Shown piece by piece: positions 37,967 to 46,442 of a stretch of DNA of 51,940 nt (positions within the stretch are counted from its first letter, which is position 1; each line of letters begins with the position of its first letter). This DNA is from an uncultured Bacteroidales bacterium (GTDB lineage Bacteria > Bacteroidota > Bacteroidia > Bacteroidales > F082), in assembly GCA_905236635.1 (NCBI GenBank), contig CAJOCJ010000013.1:1-51940 (forward strand), written 5' to 3'. Made by a program: the position numbers and the translations under genes. The notes under the pieces were generated by a model. That model worked only from the letters and a program-made list of their open reading frames with translations, searched no databases and was not told the DNA's origin.

Positions 37967-38002
37967 CTCTTTTATCTTTTAACTTTTATCTATTATCTTT
38001 TA
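37967..38002. repeat. ATCTTTTA micro-repeat spacer
   Basis: Imperfect repeats of TTATCTTTTAAC and TTATCTATTATC between galK and the nucleotidyltransferase, overlapping the galK stop. TATCTTTT resembles a -7 motif but lacks the final G. Confidence 0.55.
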
Positions 38003-39151
38003 ACTGATTCTTCTTGCTCCATCCGAAATAACTACGTCATAAACCTTAGGCTCATGACCGAATCTCTTGTTGAACTTATCCTTCGCTGTCTCAATAAACT
38101 TATCGTAAAGCTCTTCTTTCACGAGGTTTATCGTACATCCGCCGAAGCCGCCGCCCATCACGCGGGAGCCAGTGACGCCACACTCCTTGGCGATGTCATT
38201 CAAAAAGTCAAGCTCGTCGCAACTCACTTCATACTCCTTGCTCATGCCGTAATGTGTGCCGTACATGCGGTCGCCCACTGTCTCGTAGTCGCCTTTTTCG
38301 AGGGCTTCGCAGACGTCTAAAACACGCTGTTTTTCGCCTATGACATACTTTGCACGCATGAAATCTTCCTCCGAAATCTCGTCTTTAATTTCTTCAAGTA
38401 AATTATAACTTGCGTCACTTAAATAATTGATTTCATTATGTTTATGTTTGATATGATTACATGCGTTCTCGCACGAGGCACGGCGTTTGTTATAGGCTGA
38501 TGATGCCAACTCGTGTTTCACCACGGTGTCGAGCAAAACGACCTTATAACCCTTCGGATCGAACGGGAAATATTCAAACTCCATGGTGGCGCAGTTGAGT
38601 CTCATCAGATGCCCTTTCTTGCCGAAGATAGAGGCGAACTGGTCCATGATGCCGCACATCACTCCGCAGTAGTGATGCTCCGTCGATTGTCCGATTCTTG
38701 CCAGCTCGAACTTGTCGATGCCTAGGTCATACATGTCATTCAGCGCGAAAGCAAAGGTGCTCTCCAATGCCGCTGACGATGACATTCCAGCGCCAAGCGG
38801 TACGTCGCCGGCAAACACAGTGTCGAAGCCCTTAGGCTCGAAACCACGCTTCTGTATCTCTCGTACGACACCGAAGATGTATCTTGCCCACGGTTCTTCC
38901 GGACGGTCGTCCTCGCGCATCTCAAACTCAACATATGATTGATAGTCAATAGAGTAGGCGCGGACAGAATTCGTTCCGTTTGGCTGTATCGCTGCATAGA
39001 TGCCTTTGTCGATGGCCCCAGGGAACACATAGCCGCCGTTATAGTCGGTGTGCTCGCCAATCAAATTAACACGTCCTGGCGAGGTGTAAATACGATAATT
39101 TTCGCCAAACAATGTGACAAACTTGTCTTTTATTACTTTTAAATCCATCAT
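38000..39151 (-). CDS. galK: Galactokinase
   Basis: 383 residues. It carries the galactokinase signature GRVNLIGEHTDYN (26-38), the GHMP ATP-binding loop PLGAGMSSSAALE (118-130), the catalytic Asp in CGVMCGIMDQFAS, and GGFGGCTINLV near the C-terminus. It phosphorylates alpha-D-galactose at C1 with ATP, the first Leloir step, in the cytoplasm. The start at 39151 overlaps the TGA of the preceding T9SS gene as ATGA, suggesting translational coupling; ATG 39148 one codon later is the alternative. The nucleotidyltransferase and MFS permease follow on the same strand. GalT, GalE and mutarotase are not in the window. Confidence 0.96.
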   Translation of the reverse strand: MMDLKVIKDKFVTLFGENYRIYTSPGRVNLIGEHTDYNGGYVFPGAIDKGIYAAIQPNGTNSVRAYSIDYQSYVEFEMREDDRPEEPWARYIFGVVREIQKRGFEPKGFDTVFAGDVPLGAGMSSSAALESTFAFALNDMYDLGIDKFELARIGQSTEHHYCGVMCGIMDQFASIFGKKGHLMRLNCATMEFEYFPFDPKGYKVVLLDTVVKHELASSAYNKRRASCENACNHIKHKHNEINYLSDASYNLLEEIKDEISEEDFMRAKYVIGEKQRVLDVCEALEKGDYETVGDRMYGTHYGMSKEYEVSCDELDFLNDIAKECGVTGSRVMGGGFGGCTINLVKEELYDKFIETAKDKFNKRFGHEPKVYDVVISDGARRIS

Positions 39152-41631
39152 TTTTTGATAAATGTCTTCATGCTCTTGCCGTTTTTGCCCTGAAGCTCAA
39201 TGAGATACATCCCTGATTCAAGCTGTTCCAGGTCGATGACGGCCTCTTTGTTGTTGATTGCCATCTCCATCACCTTGACGGAAAGAATGTTGTATATGCT
39301 GATATGTTGAATTTCTTCTTCTGAATTGATAGTCAATATATTATCAACTGGATTCGGATACATCGAAGTTTCAAAACTCATCTCGTTGACGGATGTGATG
39401 GTGTCTGTAGCCACGACCTTCACGTTGTCGATAAACCACGAATACGTCAGGATATCCGAGCCGTTGTTGTGTGCACGCCATCTCAGTCTGATGTTCTGTC
39501 CCTGATAGTCTGACAGGTCGATGTTGACCGGCTCCTGGAACTCGTTCACCCATTGTGGCTGATCTACGGCATCCCAAAGTGTCGTCCATGAACCTGTGTT
39601 GGTATTCAAGACATCGACTTTATAATGGTCTTGGTAGTCCGGAATACCATATTGGCAGAATGTCTCGAATCTCAATGCTGTCGGGCGTTCTATGGCCATC
39701 AGAGGGGTGACGAGAGCCTCGTCCTGAGGTCCCCATTCCTCCGACTCATCCCATTCCACGCCGGCCATTCTCTCGCCTTGTGGAGGCACCACATAGTATT
39801 CGTCGCCGAAGTAGTTGGTGGCGTATTCTGCACGGAATCTGTACCAGCTGAACCAGCTCATGTTGAGTGACTCTATGCTCCAGCCCGCTGGCGGGAACTG
39901 CTCGTCTTCAAAGCCTTCGAGTAGGATAGGAGCCTGCCAGTCCCAATGCATGGCGTAAGGCTCGGAATCGCCGCTATGTCCGAGGTCGTCGACGAGGTGG
40001 AAGACGATGCTTCCGGTGGTGTGGTTGGCCTGACCTGGTATGGTGGCAGTGAAGTCGTAATTCGACTTTGCCACTTTGTTAAATGTGATGTTATGTGCTT
40101 GACCGTCAATGGTATAAGTCGCCTCCATCTGGTCTGGCACACCCGACACGTCATAAACTCTCAGTGTCAGATCCATAGCGGTCTCAGCCCATGTCTGCGT
40201 CCCATTGAGGAAGATGACAGTAGGAGGGTCGTTGTCGATATTTGTCGTGTTGATGAAGATGTCGTCGATAAAGAGGTTCCATCCGCGGCCGCTCTCTGCC
40301 TCGAAAATCACGAAGCCATATCCTTCGGGACAATCGAAGTTGAAAGTGTACTCATACCAGTCGTTGTAATCGGTGGTATTGCCGACGTATGGCTCCATTT
40401 CGGTGTGGCGATGCACTGTTCCAAGCAATGTTCCGTCGGTGACATCGGTGGTCGGGGAGTAATACACATTGATTTTATCTGGACTCTGCCACGGGTTATA
40501 GTTGCGGAAAATCCAGAAACGCACGATGTTGTCAGTCGCGCTGAGCTGCAGTTTCGGTGATACTAGCGAGCATTTCCAGCCTTCTGATGCGAGATAGCTG
40601 TAATATCTTGCCATCGCCGTGCTCTCGTTATGAGGTTCGCACATCGGCCAGTCGCCAGTGGTGTAACGCTCAAAGACATAGTCGCCGACGGTAGCCACGT
40701 TGAGCCATCCCGCAGGAGGGAAGGTGGTGCCGTCGAAGCCCTCCGTCAACGGATAGTCGGTGACAGGGGCGAGAGCAGTGATTGTGAAGTCGGCGCTTTG
40801 TGTAGGTGCTGAATGTGATGACGTCACATCGAAAATGGCGTGTAAAGTCTGGTTGTTGCTAAGATTCATTGGCAAAGTCGCCTTTGCGACAAGCTCAACG
40901 GAGGTGTTATATGCCAGGTTGACCTGGTTGACCTGTGTGCCGTTTTGATATATGTTGACAGGCAACGAACCGGTGCTGTTGAAGCTGTATGTGTCGGCTT
41001 GGCTTCCTGTGTTATTCAAGCGGAAACGTAGATATGCCGGCTCGCCGAAAAACACTGTGGTGTCGGCTGTCAGCTGCTCCACGTTGAAGAAAAATTGTGC
41101 TGTCTGCTCGATGATGACATCGTCAACCGAAAGATACCAAGGGGAGTTTGTCGCTGTGCTGTGGAATCCCACATAGAAAGAGCCTGTGCTCGTGGCCTGA
41201 AACACTCCCGAAGCCTGTTCCCATTGCTCGTTATCTACAAAAATCTCGGGTACTACCGTGATGTTCATGGCCGATGCGCTAGCGCTAGCTCCAGCCTTGA
41301 CTTCAAGGTTGAAATGATCGACATGCCAGGTCGAATACCAGAACGACACATGATAATAGTTGCCTGAAGTCACGTTTATTTCCTTGTAAATCCACACGTC
41401 GGTGTTATATGTGGCATACATATACCAGTCGCCGGTATGAGGCTTGCGGCCACGGGCTTCGTTGTCGTCGGTGATGGTGATACCTGCCTTCCATCCGTTG
41501 TCGGGACAAATCCAGCCAACAGGTGCCTGTCCAACCGTGTTTCCTGTCTCAAATCCTTCATTCACAATGACTTGCGAAAATGCTATCGTGGTGATTGCCA
41601 ATGCTAAAATCGTCAAGTAAAACTTTTTCAT
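39148..41631 (-). CDS. T9SS type A surface protein with choice-of-anchor J/cleaved-adhesin domains
   Basis: 827 residues from ATG 41631, chosen because MKKFYLTILALAITTIAFSQ is a clean signal peptide; the frame continues 20 codons upstream but would cross into the Sel1 gene. Three jelly-roll modules of the cleaved-adhesin/choice-of-anchor J type begin at EGFETGNTVGQAPVGWICP, EGFDGTTFPPAGWLN and EGFEDEQFPPAGWSIE. Bacterial Ig-like segments lie between. The last ~75 residues (SMYPNPVDNILTINSEEE ... GMYLIELQGKNGKSMKTFIKK) are the type A sorting domain. It should be carried across the outer membrane and attached to the surface. No catalytic motif is seen; such modules often bind carbohydrate or protein. 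Its place between a Sel1 protein and galK suggests a galactoside-related role, which is inference. Confidence 0.84.
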   Translation of the reverse strand: MKKFYLTILALAITTIAFSQVIVNEGFETGNTVGQAPVGWICPDNGWKAGITITDDNEARGRKPHTGDWYMYATYNTDVWIYKEINVTSGNYYHVSFWYSTWHVDHFNLEVKAGASASASAMNITVVPEIFVDNEQWEQASGVFQATSTGSFYVGFHSTATNSPWYLSVDDVIIEQTAQFFFNVEQLTADTTVFFGEPAYLRFRLNNTGSQADTYSFNSTGSLPVNIYQNGTQVNQVNLAYNTSVELVAKATLPMNLSNNQTLHAIFDVTSSHSAPTQSADFTITALAPVTDYPLTEGFDGTTFPPAGWLNVATVGDYVFERYTTGDWPMCEPHNESTAMARYYSYLASEGWKCSLVSPKLQLSATDNIVRFWIFRNYNPWQSPDKINVYYSPTTDVTDGTLLGTVHRHTEMEPYVGNTTDYNDWYEYTFNFDCPEGYGFVIFEAESGRGWNLFIDDIFINTTNIDNDPPTVIFLNGTQTWAETAMDLTLRVYDVSGVPDQMEATYTIDGQAHNITFNKVAKSNYDFTATIPGQANHTTGSIVFHLVDDLGHSGDSEPYAMHWDWQAPILLEGFEDEQFPPAGWSIESLNMSWFSWYRFRAEYATNYFGDEYYVVPPQGERMAGVEWDESEEWGPQDEALVTPLMAIERPTALRFETFCQYGIPDYQDHYKVDVLNTNTGSWTTLWDAVDQPQWVNEFQEPVNIDLSDYQGQNIRLRWRAHNNGSDILTYSWFIDNVKVVATDTITSVNEMSFETSMYPNPVDNILTINSEEEIQHISIYNILSVKVMEMAINNKEAVIDLEQLESGMYLIELQGKNGKSMKTFIKK

Positions 41632-41659
41632 ATTTCTATTTTTTAGATTAATTTCATTT

Positions 41660-43444
41660 TTATTCCAGCTCACGGACTCTTTGTCCTGCATAATGGCTCC
41701 CTTGTTTCGCTGCTATTCTATACCATTTTATGGCTTCTTGTTTGCTTCTTTTAACTCCATTGCCGTGCTCATAACATTTTGCTGTGTTAACTGCACCAAT
41801 AGTACTGCCTAATTCGGCTGATTTTAAATAATACTCAAATGCTTTTTTCTTGTTTTTCTTTACACCTTTGCCTTCAGCATAAAATACGCCCAAATTGTTG
41901 TATGCACCCGCATAATCCTGTTCTGCTGCCTTCATATACAATTCGTGTGCTTTTTTATAGTCACGCGTCACGCCATTGCCCTTATCATAGCAACATCCCA
42001 AATTAAACAGACCTCTTACGTTGTTTTGATTGGCTGCCTTTTCATACCATTTCACGGCTTCTTCATAACTGTGATCTATGCCATAATAAGAATTAAAGTC
42101 TTCATATAAATATCCGATACTGGCATCGGCTTCAGCATAGCCCATTTTAGAAGCTTTAAGATACCAATTGAGTGCTTCTTTTTTGTCTTCTTCTACACCC
42201 TTTCCGTAATCATAATGATAGCCAATATTATAACAGGCGACCATATTACCCTGATCCGCGGCCATTTTATCCCATTTAAACGCTTCTTTTACGTCTTTTT
42301 TCACTCCCAAACCTTCTGAATAACAATAACCCAAATGATGTTGCGATTCGGCATAACCTCTTTCGGCGGCATAACGGTATAGTTTTACGGCCTCTTCTTT
42401 GTCCTCATTGACACATTGTCCATAGAAATACCAGCCGCCCAACGTGTTTTTGGCAGGCAAGAATCCTTGGTCGGCGGCTTTTTTCAACCAAGTCAGCGCT
42501 TCGTCGCATTTTTCCATGCCCTGGTATTTTATGGCTAAATTCAACATTGCAACCTCATTGTTTTGCTCTGCTGCTCTCTGAAACCACTCCATCTTTTCGT
42601 TGCCTTTGCAGAAAAGAGCTCCGTAAAGGTTTTGAGCCCCCGCCAAACCTTGATCCATAGCCAATCGGCACCAATTCAAACTCTCGAGAGAGTCTTTTCG
42701 CACGCCCTGACCGTAATAATAACAATACGAAAGGTTGATCTGACCAGTGGCGTTGCCTTGCTCTGCCGATGCCTTGAACCATCGTGCGGCTTTTTCATAG
42801 TCTTGCTCAACGCCTTTGCCTGTAAAATAACAAGCTCCGAGGTTGTTCTGTGCCGCCGCGTCGCCGTCTTTTACTGCCTCTTGAAACACTTCAACCGACT
42901 CGCCGAAATCAACCGGGGTCTTATATTCAGTGGCGGTAACATCAGATAGCGGATAAAGGCCTACATATTGTCCATAATAATAAAGCTCCTCATAGTCTTT
43001 TGACACGCGAACCGTCAGTCCCAGCTTGTCTTTTACTTCACCCTGTCCGTATTTGTTTGTCAAAATGAGCTCGTATCCCTTTTTGCCTTTCATGGTAATT
43101 GGGAAATAAAACTCCGTGGAACTGAAGTCGGGATGCGAAATCTTCAGGTATGAGGCGTAATAGCTGATATAAAGCCAAACTTCCCCGACCTTGTTCTCCA
43201 CCATGATATAGGTCTGCGCGTCGCCTTGGAACATCAGCCTGGCGCGTTGCTGTTCGTTGATATTTTCCGTCTTGATCTTCAAAACAGAGAAGGGCATGTC
43301 GTTGTCATCATATTGATAATCAGGGTCATCGTTGATGTTGACAAAACCGACGACCTCCCTGAACGATCCCGGTTTCACCTCGAGTTGTGACAATGCCGGA
43401 AACGTCAAAAGTAACGCTATTACTAGGATTAAAGTCTTTTTCAA
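41660..43444 (-). CDS. Exported Sel1-like repeat protein
   Basis: 594 residues. A signal peptide (MKKTLILVIALLLTFPALSQ) is followed by a unique ~170-residue N-terminal domain. After that come about eleven Sel1/TPR-like repeats from residue ~180 to the end, of the form A..LG..Y..GKGV..D...A..W...AA.QG. Two repeats (LAGAQNLYGALFCKGN and EVAMLNLAIKYQGMEK) are shortened. Sel1 repeats build solenoid scaffolds for protein-protein contacts; no enzymatic motif is seen. It lies in the periplasm or is attached to the envelope. It is the first gene of the minus-strand operon leading to galK, with a -7 motif 24 bp upstream. Its link to sugar metabolism is only positional. Confidence 0.86.
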   Translation of the reverse strand: MKKTLILVIALLLTFPALSQLEVKPGSFREVVGFVNINDDPDYQYDDNDMPFSVLKIKTENINEQQRARLMFQGDAQTYIMVENKVGEVWLYISYYASYLKISHPDFSSTEFYFPITMKGKKGYELILTNKYGQGEVKDKLGLTVRVSKDYEELYYYGQYVGLYPLSDVTATEYKTPVDFGESVEVFQEAVKDGDAAAQNNLGACYFTGKGVEQDYEKAARWFKASAEQGNATGQINLSYCYYYGQGVRKDSLESLNWCRLAMDQGLAGAQNLYGALFCKGNEKMEWFQRAAEQNNEVAMLNLAIKYQGMEKCDEALTWLKKAADQGFLPAKNTLGGWYFYGQCVNEDKEEAVKLYRYAAERGYAESQHHLGYCYSEGLGVKKDVKEAFKWDKMAADQGNMVACYNIGYHYDYGKGVEEDKKEALNWYLKASKMGYAEADASIGYLYEDFNSYYGIDHSYEEAVKWYEKAANQNNVRGLFNLGCCYDKGNGVTRDYKKAHELYMKAAEQDYAGAYNNLGVFYAEGKGVKKNKKKAFEYYLKSAELGSTIGAVNTAKCYEHGNGVKRSKQEAIKWYRIAAKQGSHYAGQRVRELE

Positions 43445-43468
43445 AATATAAATTATGTTTTAACCTTG

Positions 43469-43476
43469 CAAAGATA
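43469..43476 (-). promoter_or_regulatory. -7 promoter motif for the Sel1/T9SS/galK operon
   Basis: TATCTTTG on the minus strand, 24 bp before the Sel1 gene. It is the only clear promoter motif upstream of the five minus-strand genes down to 35741. Confidence 0.6.
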
Positions 43477-43488
43477 TAAAAAAGTTTG

Positions 43489-43496
43489 TAATTTTG
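43489..43496 (+). promoter_or_regulatory. -7 promoter motif for the GH29 fucosidase gene
   Basis: TAATTTTG with an upstream TTG at 43466-43468, a plausible -33 element 20 bp away. It ends only 4 bp before the ATG, which would make the mRNA leaderless or nearly so. Confidence 0.5.
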
Positions 43497-43500
43497 TATC

Positions 43501-44922
43501 ATGAAAAATAATATTTTAATAATAATAACGCTGGCCTTGTTTTCCTGTGCGAAAGCGCCTGAACCGCTATATCCGGTGCCTTCCGACGGGCAGTTGGCAT
43601 GGCAGAAACTCGAGACATACGCCTTCATCCACTTCGGGTTGAACACGTTCAATGATTTGGAATGGGGCTACGGCGACACTCCGGCCTCGACTTTTAATCC
43701 CGAATCTCTAGACTGCGAACAATGGGTGCAGACACTTAAAAACTGCGGCATGAAGGGCGTGATACTCACAGCAAAACATCACGACGGATTCTGTCTTTGG
43801 CCAACAAAATCAACCGATTACAACATATCCAATTCGCCATATAAAAATGGGGGAGGCGACCTCGTGAAAGAGCTCTCCGACGCCTGCCGCAAATATGATT
43901 TGAAGTTCGGCATCTACTGCTCGCCTTGGGACCGACACGACGCCCACTATGCTTCCCCGGAATATGTCGAGACGTATCACACTCAGATTCAGGAACTTGC
44001 GAGCAACTACGGACCACTCTTTGAGTTCTGGTTTGACGGTGCTAACGGTGGTGATGGCTACTACGGTGGCGCCAGCGAGGCCCGCAGTATAGATCCCGAT
44101 AACTACTACGATTATCAACGCGCTAAAGACACGGTCTTGGCTCATAATCCCGACGCTATGATCTTCGGCGGACCATACCAGACCGTTCGGTGGATTGGCA
44201 ACGAAAAAGGCCTCGCTGGCGCCACAAATTGGTGTAACGCACCACAAATCACCAGTCAGACTAGCGCAAAAATCAGTTTTAACGGCCTTGAGAGCGGCTC
44301 TGAGTGGCTTCCGGCTGAAGTTGACGTCTCAATACGTCCCGGCTGGTTTTATCACGAGAGCGAGGATAAAAAGGTGAAAACGGCCGATGAGTTGTGCGAG
44401 ATATATTACAACAGCGTGGGGCATAACGCCAACCTGCTGCTCAATTTCCCTGTCGCCCTTGACGGAAAGATACATCCTACGGATTCTGCGAATGCTGTTG
44501 ATTTTTATAAAAAGATAACTAATGAATTGAGTGACAATGTCTTAACTGGCGCAAAAGTCAAAGCAGACAACGAACGTGGCAGACGTTATTCGGCATCAAA
44601 GGTCAGCGACGGCAATCCTGAGACGTATTGGGCTACCGACGATGACTATCCTTACGGAAACATCACATTCTCGATGGATAAGCCTGTCACGATAAGCCGC
44701 GTCATGATTCAGGAATATGTGAAGCTGGGGCAGAGGGTGAAGTCGTTTTATCTGGAAGGCGAAAAAGATGGCAAGTGGTTCAGAATCAACACTTTGGATG
44801 AGACGACGACAGTCGGCTACAAACGTATTGTACGTTTTAATCCTGTTGAACTCGATAAACTTGTGATAAACTTTGAGGAAAGCCGCGGACCGCTGTGTAT
44901 CAGCAGCATAGAAGCTTATTGA
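43501..44922 (+). CDS. GH29 alpha-L-fucosidase lipoprotein with C-terminal F5/8 type C (CBM32-like) domain
   Basis: 473 residues. Lipobox ALFSC gives Cys16. The GH29 catalytic domain (~25-335) includes AFIHFGLNTFNDLEWGYG, GVILTAKHHDGFCLWPTKSTDYNI, KFGIYCSPWDRHD and the nucleophile Asp179 in LFEFWFDGANGG. The C-terminal ~125 residues (AKVKADNERGRRYSASKVSDGNPETYWATDD onward) are a discoidin-like module that probably binds glycan. The sequence style is closer to the alpha-1,3/4-specific GH29-B group. It should release L-fucose from host-type glycans at the surface or in the periplasm. It is divergent from the galK operon across 56 bp. The 3' end overlaps coaE by 23 bp tail to tail. Confidence 0.92.
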   Translation: MKNNILIIITLALFSCAKAPEPLYPVPSDGQLAWQKLETYAFIHFGLNTFNDLEWGYGDTPASTFNPESLDCEQWVQTLKNCGMKGVILTAKHHDGFCLWPTKSTDYNISNSPYKNGGGDLVKELSDACRKYDLKFGIYCSPWDRHDAHYASPEYVETYHTQIQELASNYGPLFEFWFDGANGGDGYYGGASEARSIDPDNYYDYQRAKDTVLAHNPDAMIFGGPYQTVRWIGNEKGLAGATNWCNAPQITSQTSAKISFNGLESGSEWLPAEVDVSIRPGWFYHESEDKKVKTADELCEIYYNSVGHNANLLLNFPVALDGKIHPTDSANAVDFYKKITNELSDNVLTGAKVKADNERGRRYSASKVSDGNPETYWATDDDYPYGNITFSMDKPVTISRVMIQEYVKLGQRVKSFYLEGEKDGKWFRINTLDETTTVGYKRIVRFNPVELDKLVINFEESRGPLCISSIEAY

Positions 44923-45478
44923 TCTCCAAAACCTGCGGCTCGACTGGCTGGGCGCCGTCGTTGTGAATCACGAAATCGGCTTTCGAGACTTTCAAATCCT
45001 CGCTTAACTGTAATCTCATCCTCGATCTGACGTTCTCCTCGGAGCAGTCATCACGAAGCATAACTCGTTGCAAACGAATGCCTTCCGGTGCTGAGACAAA
45101 GATTATCTTGTCAAAATATTTTCCGTAATTCTTTTCAAAAAGTATCGCCGACTCATACAACACGTATGGCGTCGTCTGCTGCTTGCACCACTCGTCAAAC
45201 CGTTGATTCAGAGCGGGGTAGAGCACCGACTCTATAAACTGCATTGCCTCTTCGTTTTTGAAAAGATGATAGGAGAGGAGTTTCTTGTTCAAAGTGCCGT
45301 CCTCAAAATAGACTTCATTTCCGAAACGATTGATAATCAGTTCTTTAACGGGTGGAATGAGGTATAGTTTCTTGGTCTCGTCATCGGAATAAAACACTGG
45401 GATACCCAGGCTCTCAAAAATCTTGCACACGTAGCTCTTGCCGCTGCCGATATTGCCGGTGATGCCAACCTTTTTCAT
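44900..45478 (-). CDS. coaE: Dephospho-CoA kinase
   Basis: 192 residues. P-loop GITGNIGSGKS (5-15), then FESLGIPVFYSDDETKKLY, and the conserved RFDEWCKQQ and later RLQRVMLRDD typical of CoaE. It adds the 3'-phosphate to dephospho-CoA, the last step of CoA synthesis, in the cytoplasm. It overlaps the upstream ybbR-like gene by 4 bp (translational coupling) and the fucosidase end on the other strand by 23 bp. Confidence 0.95.
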   Translation of the reverse strand: MKKVGITGNIGSGKSYVCKIFESLGIPVFYSDDETKKLYLIPPVKELIINRFGNEVYFEDGTLNKKLLSYHLFKNEEAMQFIESVLYPALNQRFDEWCKQQTTPYVLYESAILFEKNYGKYFDKIIFVSAPEGIRLQRVMLRDDCSEENVRSRMRLQLSEDLKVSKADFVIHNDGAQPVEPQVLEINKLLCC

Positions 45479-46419
45479 TGCTGAACGATGATGTATTCCA
45501 CCTCTTTCGGGTCGATATCGATGATCTGGGTATTGTTTGGATAAAGCACTAATTCCACTGGCAAGACATCGCTAAACAGCATGTTGTTGGTGTCAACTAT
45601 CGCCTTGAACGACAGCTGGTTTATGATGGCGAAGTCTTTCATTGCCACTATGTATCTCACCGTCGCCTTGCCCGGATATAGGTGCATGTTGAGATTGCTC
45701 GGAATCTCTATCGGGACGATGACTTCCGACTCGGTGTATTTCTCAACATTTACTGCCACTTGCACCTCGTGGATGTCGGCCGTCAGATTGGCATCCAAAT
45801 CAATCTCCGCTGTGGTTTCAACGTTTTGGTTCACGTTCTTCATAGTTATCATTTTAGTCCTGACTTCCTTGGTCTTATTGACATCCTCAACAGAGCCGTA
45901 AATGGTAATGGAATCAGGCGTTGACGTTGGTTCGCCATAGTAGTTGTACTGTTTCTCAAACAAGAAATTTGTCTCAGGCACAACCTTCACCTTTTTCGAG
46001 GCGAGACGGCTCATGTTGAAGTACTGCACGTCGTCGGTGAGAATGATGTCGTTGGTGTTCGACGACAGGAACTCGCCAATGATGTCGATGATAATCCTGC
46101 TGCTGTAGGAGTATGTGTTGTCGTCAACCTTCTTGTATTTCGCGTCTCTCAACGAGATGTCGATCTTGCGGTTTTTGGGGGGCTTGAAATAGTAATTTAG
46201 AAGCTTGAAGCCCGTCGTCGTCACCGTCGCATTCACCTCCTGATTGTTGTCTTGGATGAGCTGTGAGGCGGGCACATCGACATAATGAATGGCAAAAGGA
46301 ACCGTCACGGTATAGGTGTCCGACAGCTTGATGATGAGCCACAACAAAGCAGCTATCAGAATGAAAATTATCATTCCGCTGAAACTCCTAATGCTATGAT
46401 TATGTTCTTCTTTTGCCAT
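45475..46419 (-). CDS. YbbR/CdaR-like membrane-anchored protein
   Basis: 314 residues. One N-terminal membrane segment (GMIIFILIAALLWLIIKL, ~residues 15-32) is followed by YbbR-type beta repeats in the periplasm (for example YTVTVPFAIHYVDVP, PDSITIYGSVEDVNKTKEV, VEIPSNLNMHLYPGKATVRYIVAM). In Firmicutes CdaR regulates the diadenylate cyclase CdaA; in Bacteroidota the role of this gene between yajC and coaE is not established. It has a 23-bp gap from yajC and a 4-bp overlap with coaE, so all three should be on one transcript. Confidence 0.83.
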   Translation of the reverse strand: MAKEEHNHSIRSFSGMIIFILIAALLWLIIKLSDTYTVTVPFAIHYVDVPASQLIQDNNQEVNATVTTTGFKLLNYYFKPPKNRKIDISLRDAKYKKVDDNTYSYSSRIIIDIIGEFLSSNTNDIILTDDVQYFNMSRLASKKVKVVPETNFLFEKQYNYYGEPTSTPDSITIYGSVEDVNKTKEVRTKMITMKNVNQNVETTAEIDLDANLTADIHEVQVAVNVEKYTESEVIVPIEIPSNLNMHLYPGKATVRYIVAMKDFAIINQLSFKAIVDTNNMLFSDVLPVELVLYPNNTQIIDIDPKEVEYIIVQQ

Positions 46420-46442
46420 TCTACCTAAAGTGTTACTTTAAG

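Noticed and set aside
33172..44922. Classical polysaccharide utilisation locus
   Set aside because: No SusC-like TonB-dependent transporter, SusD lipoprotein or hybrid two-component regulator is present.
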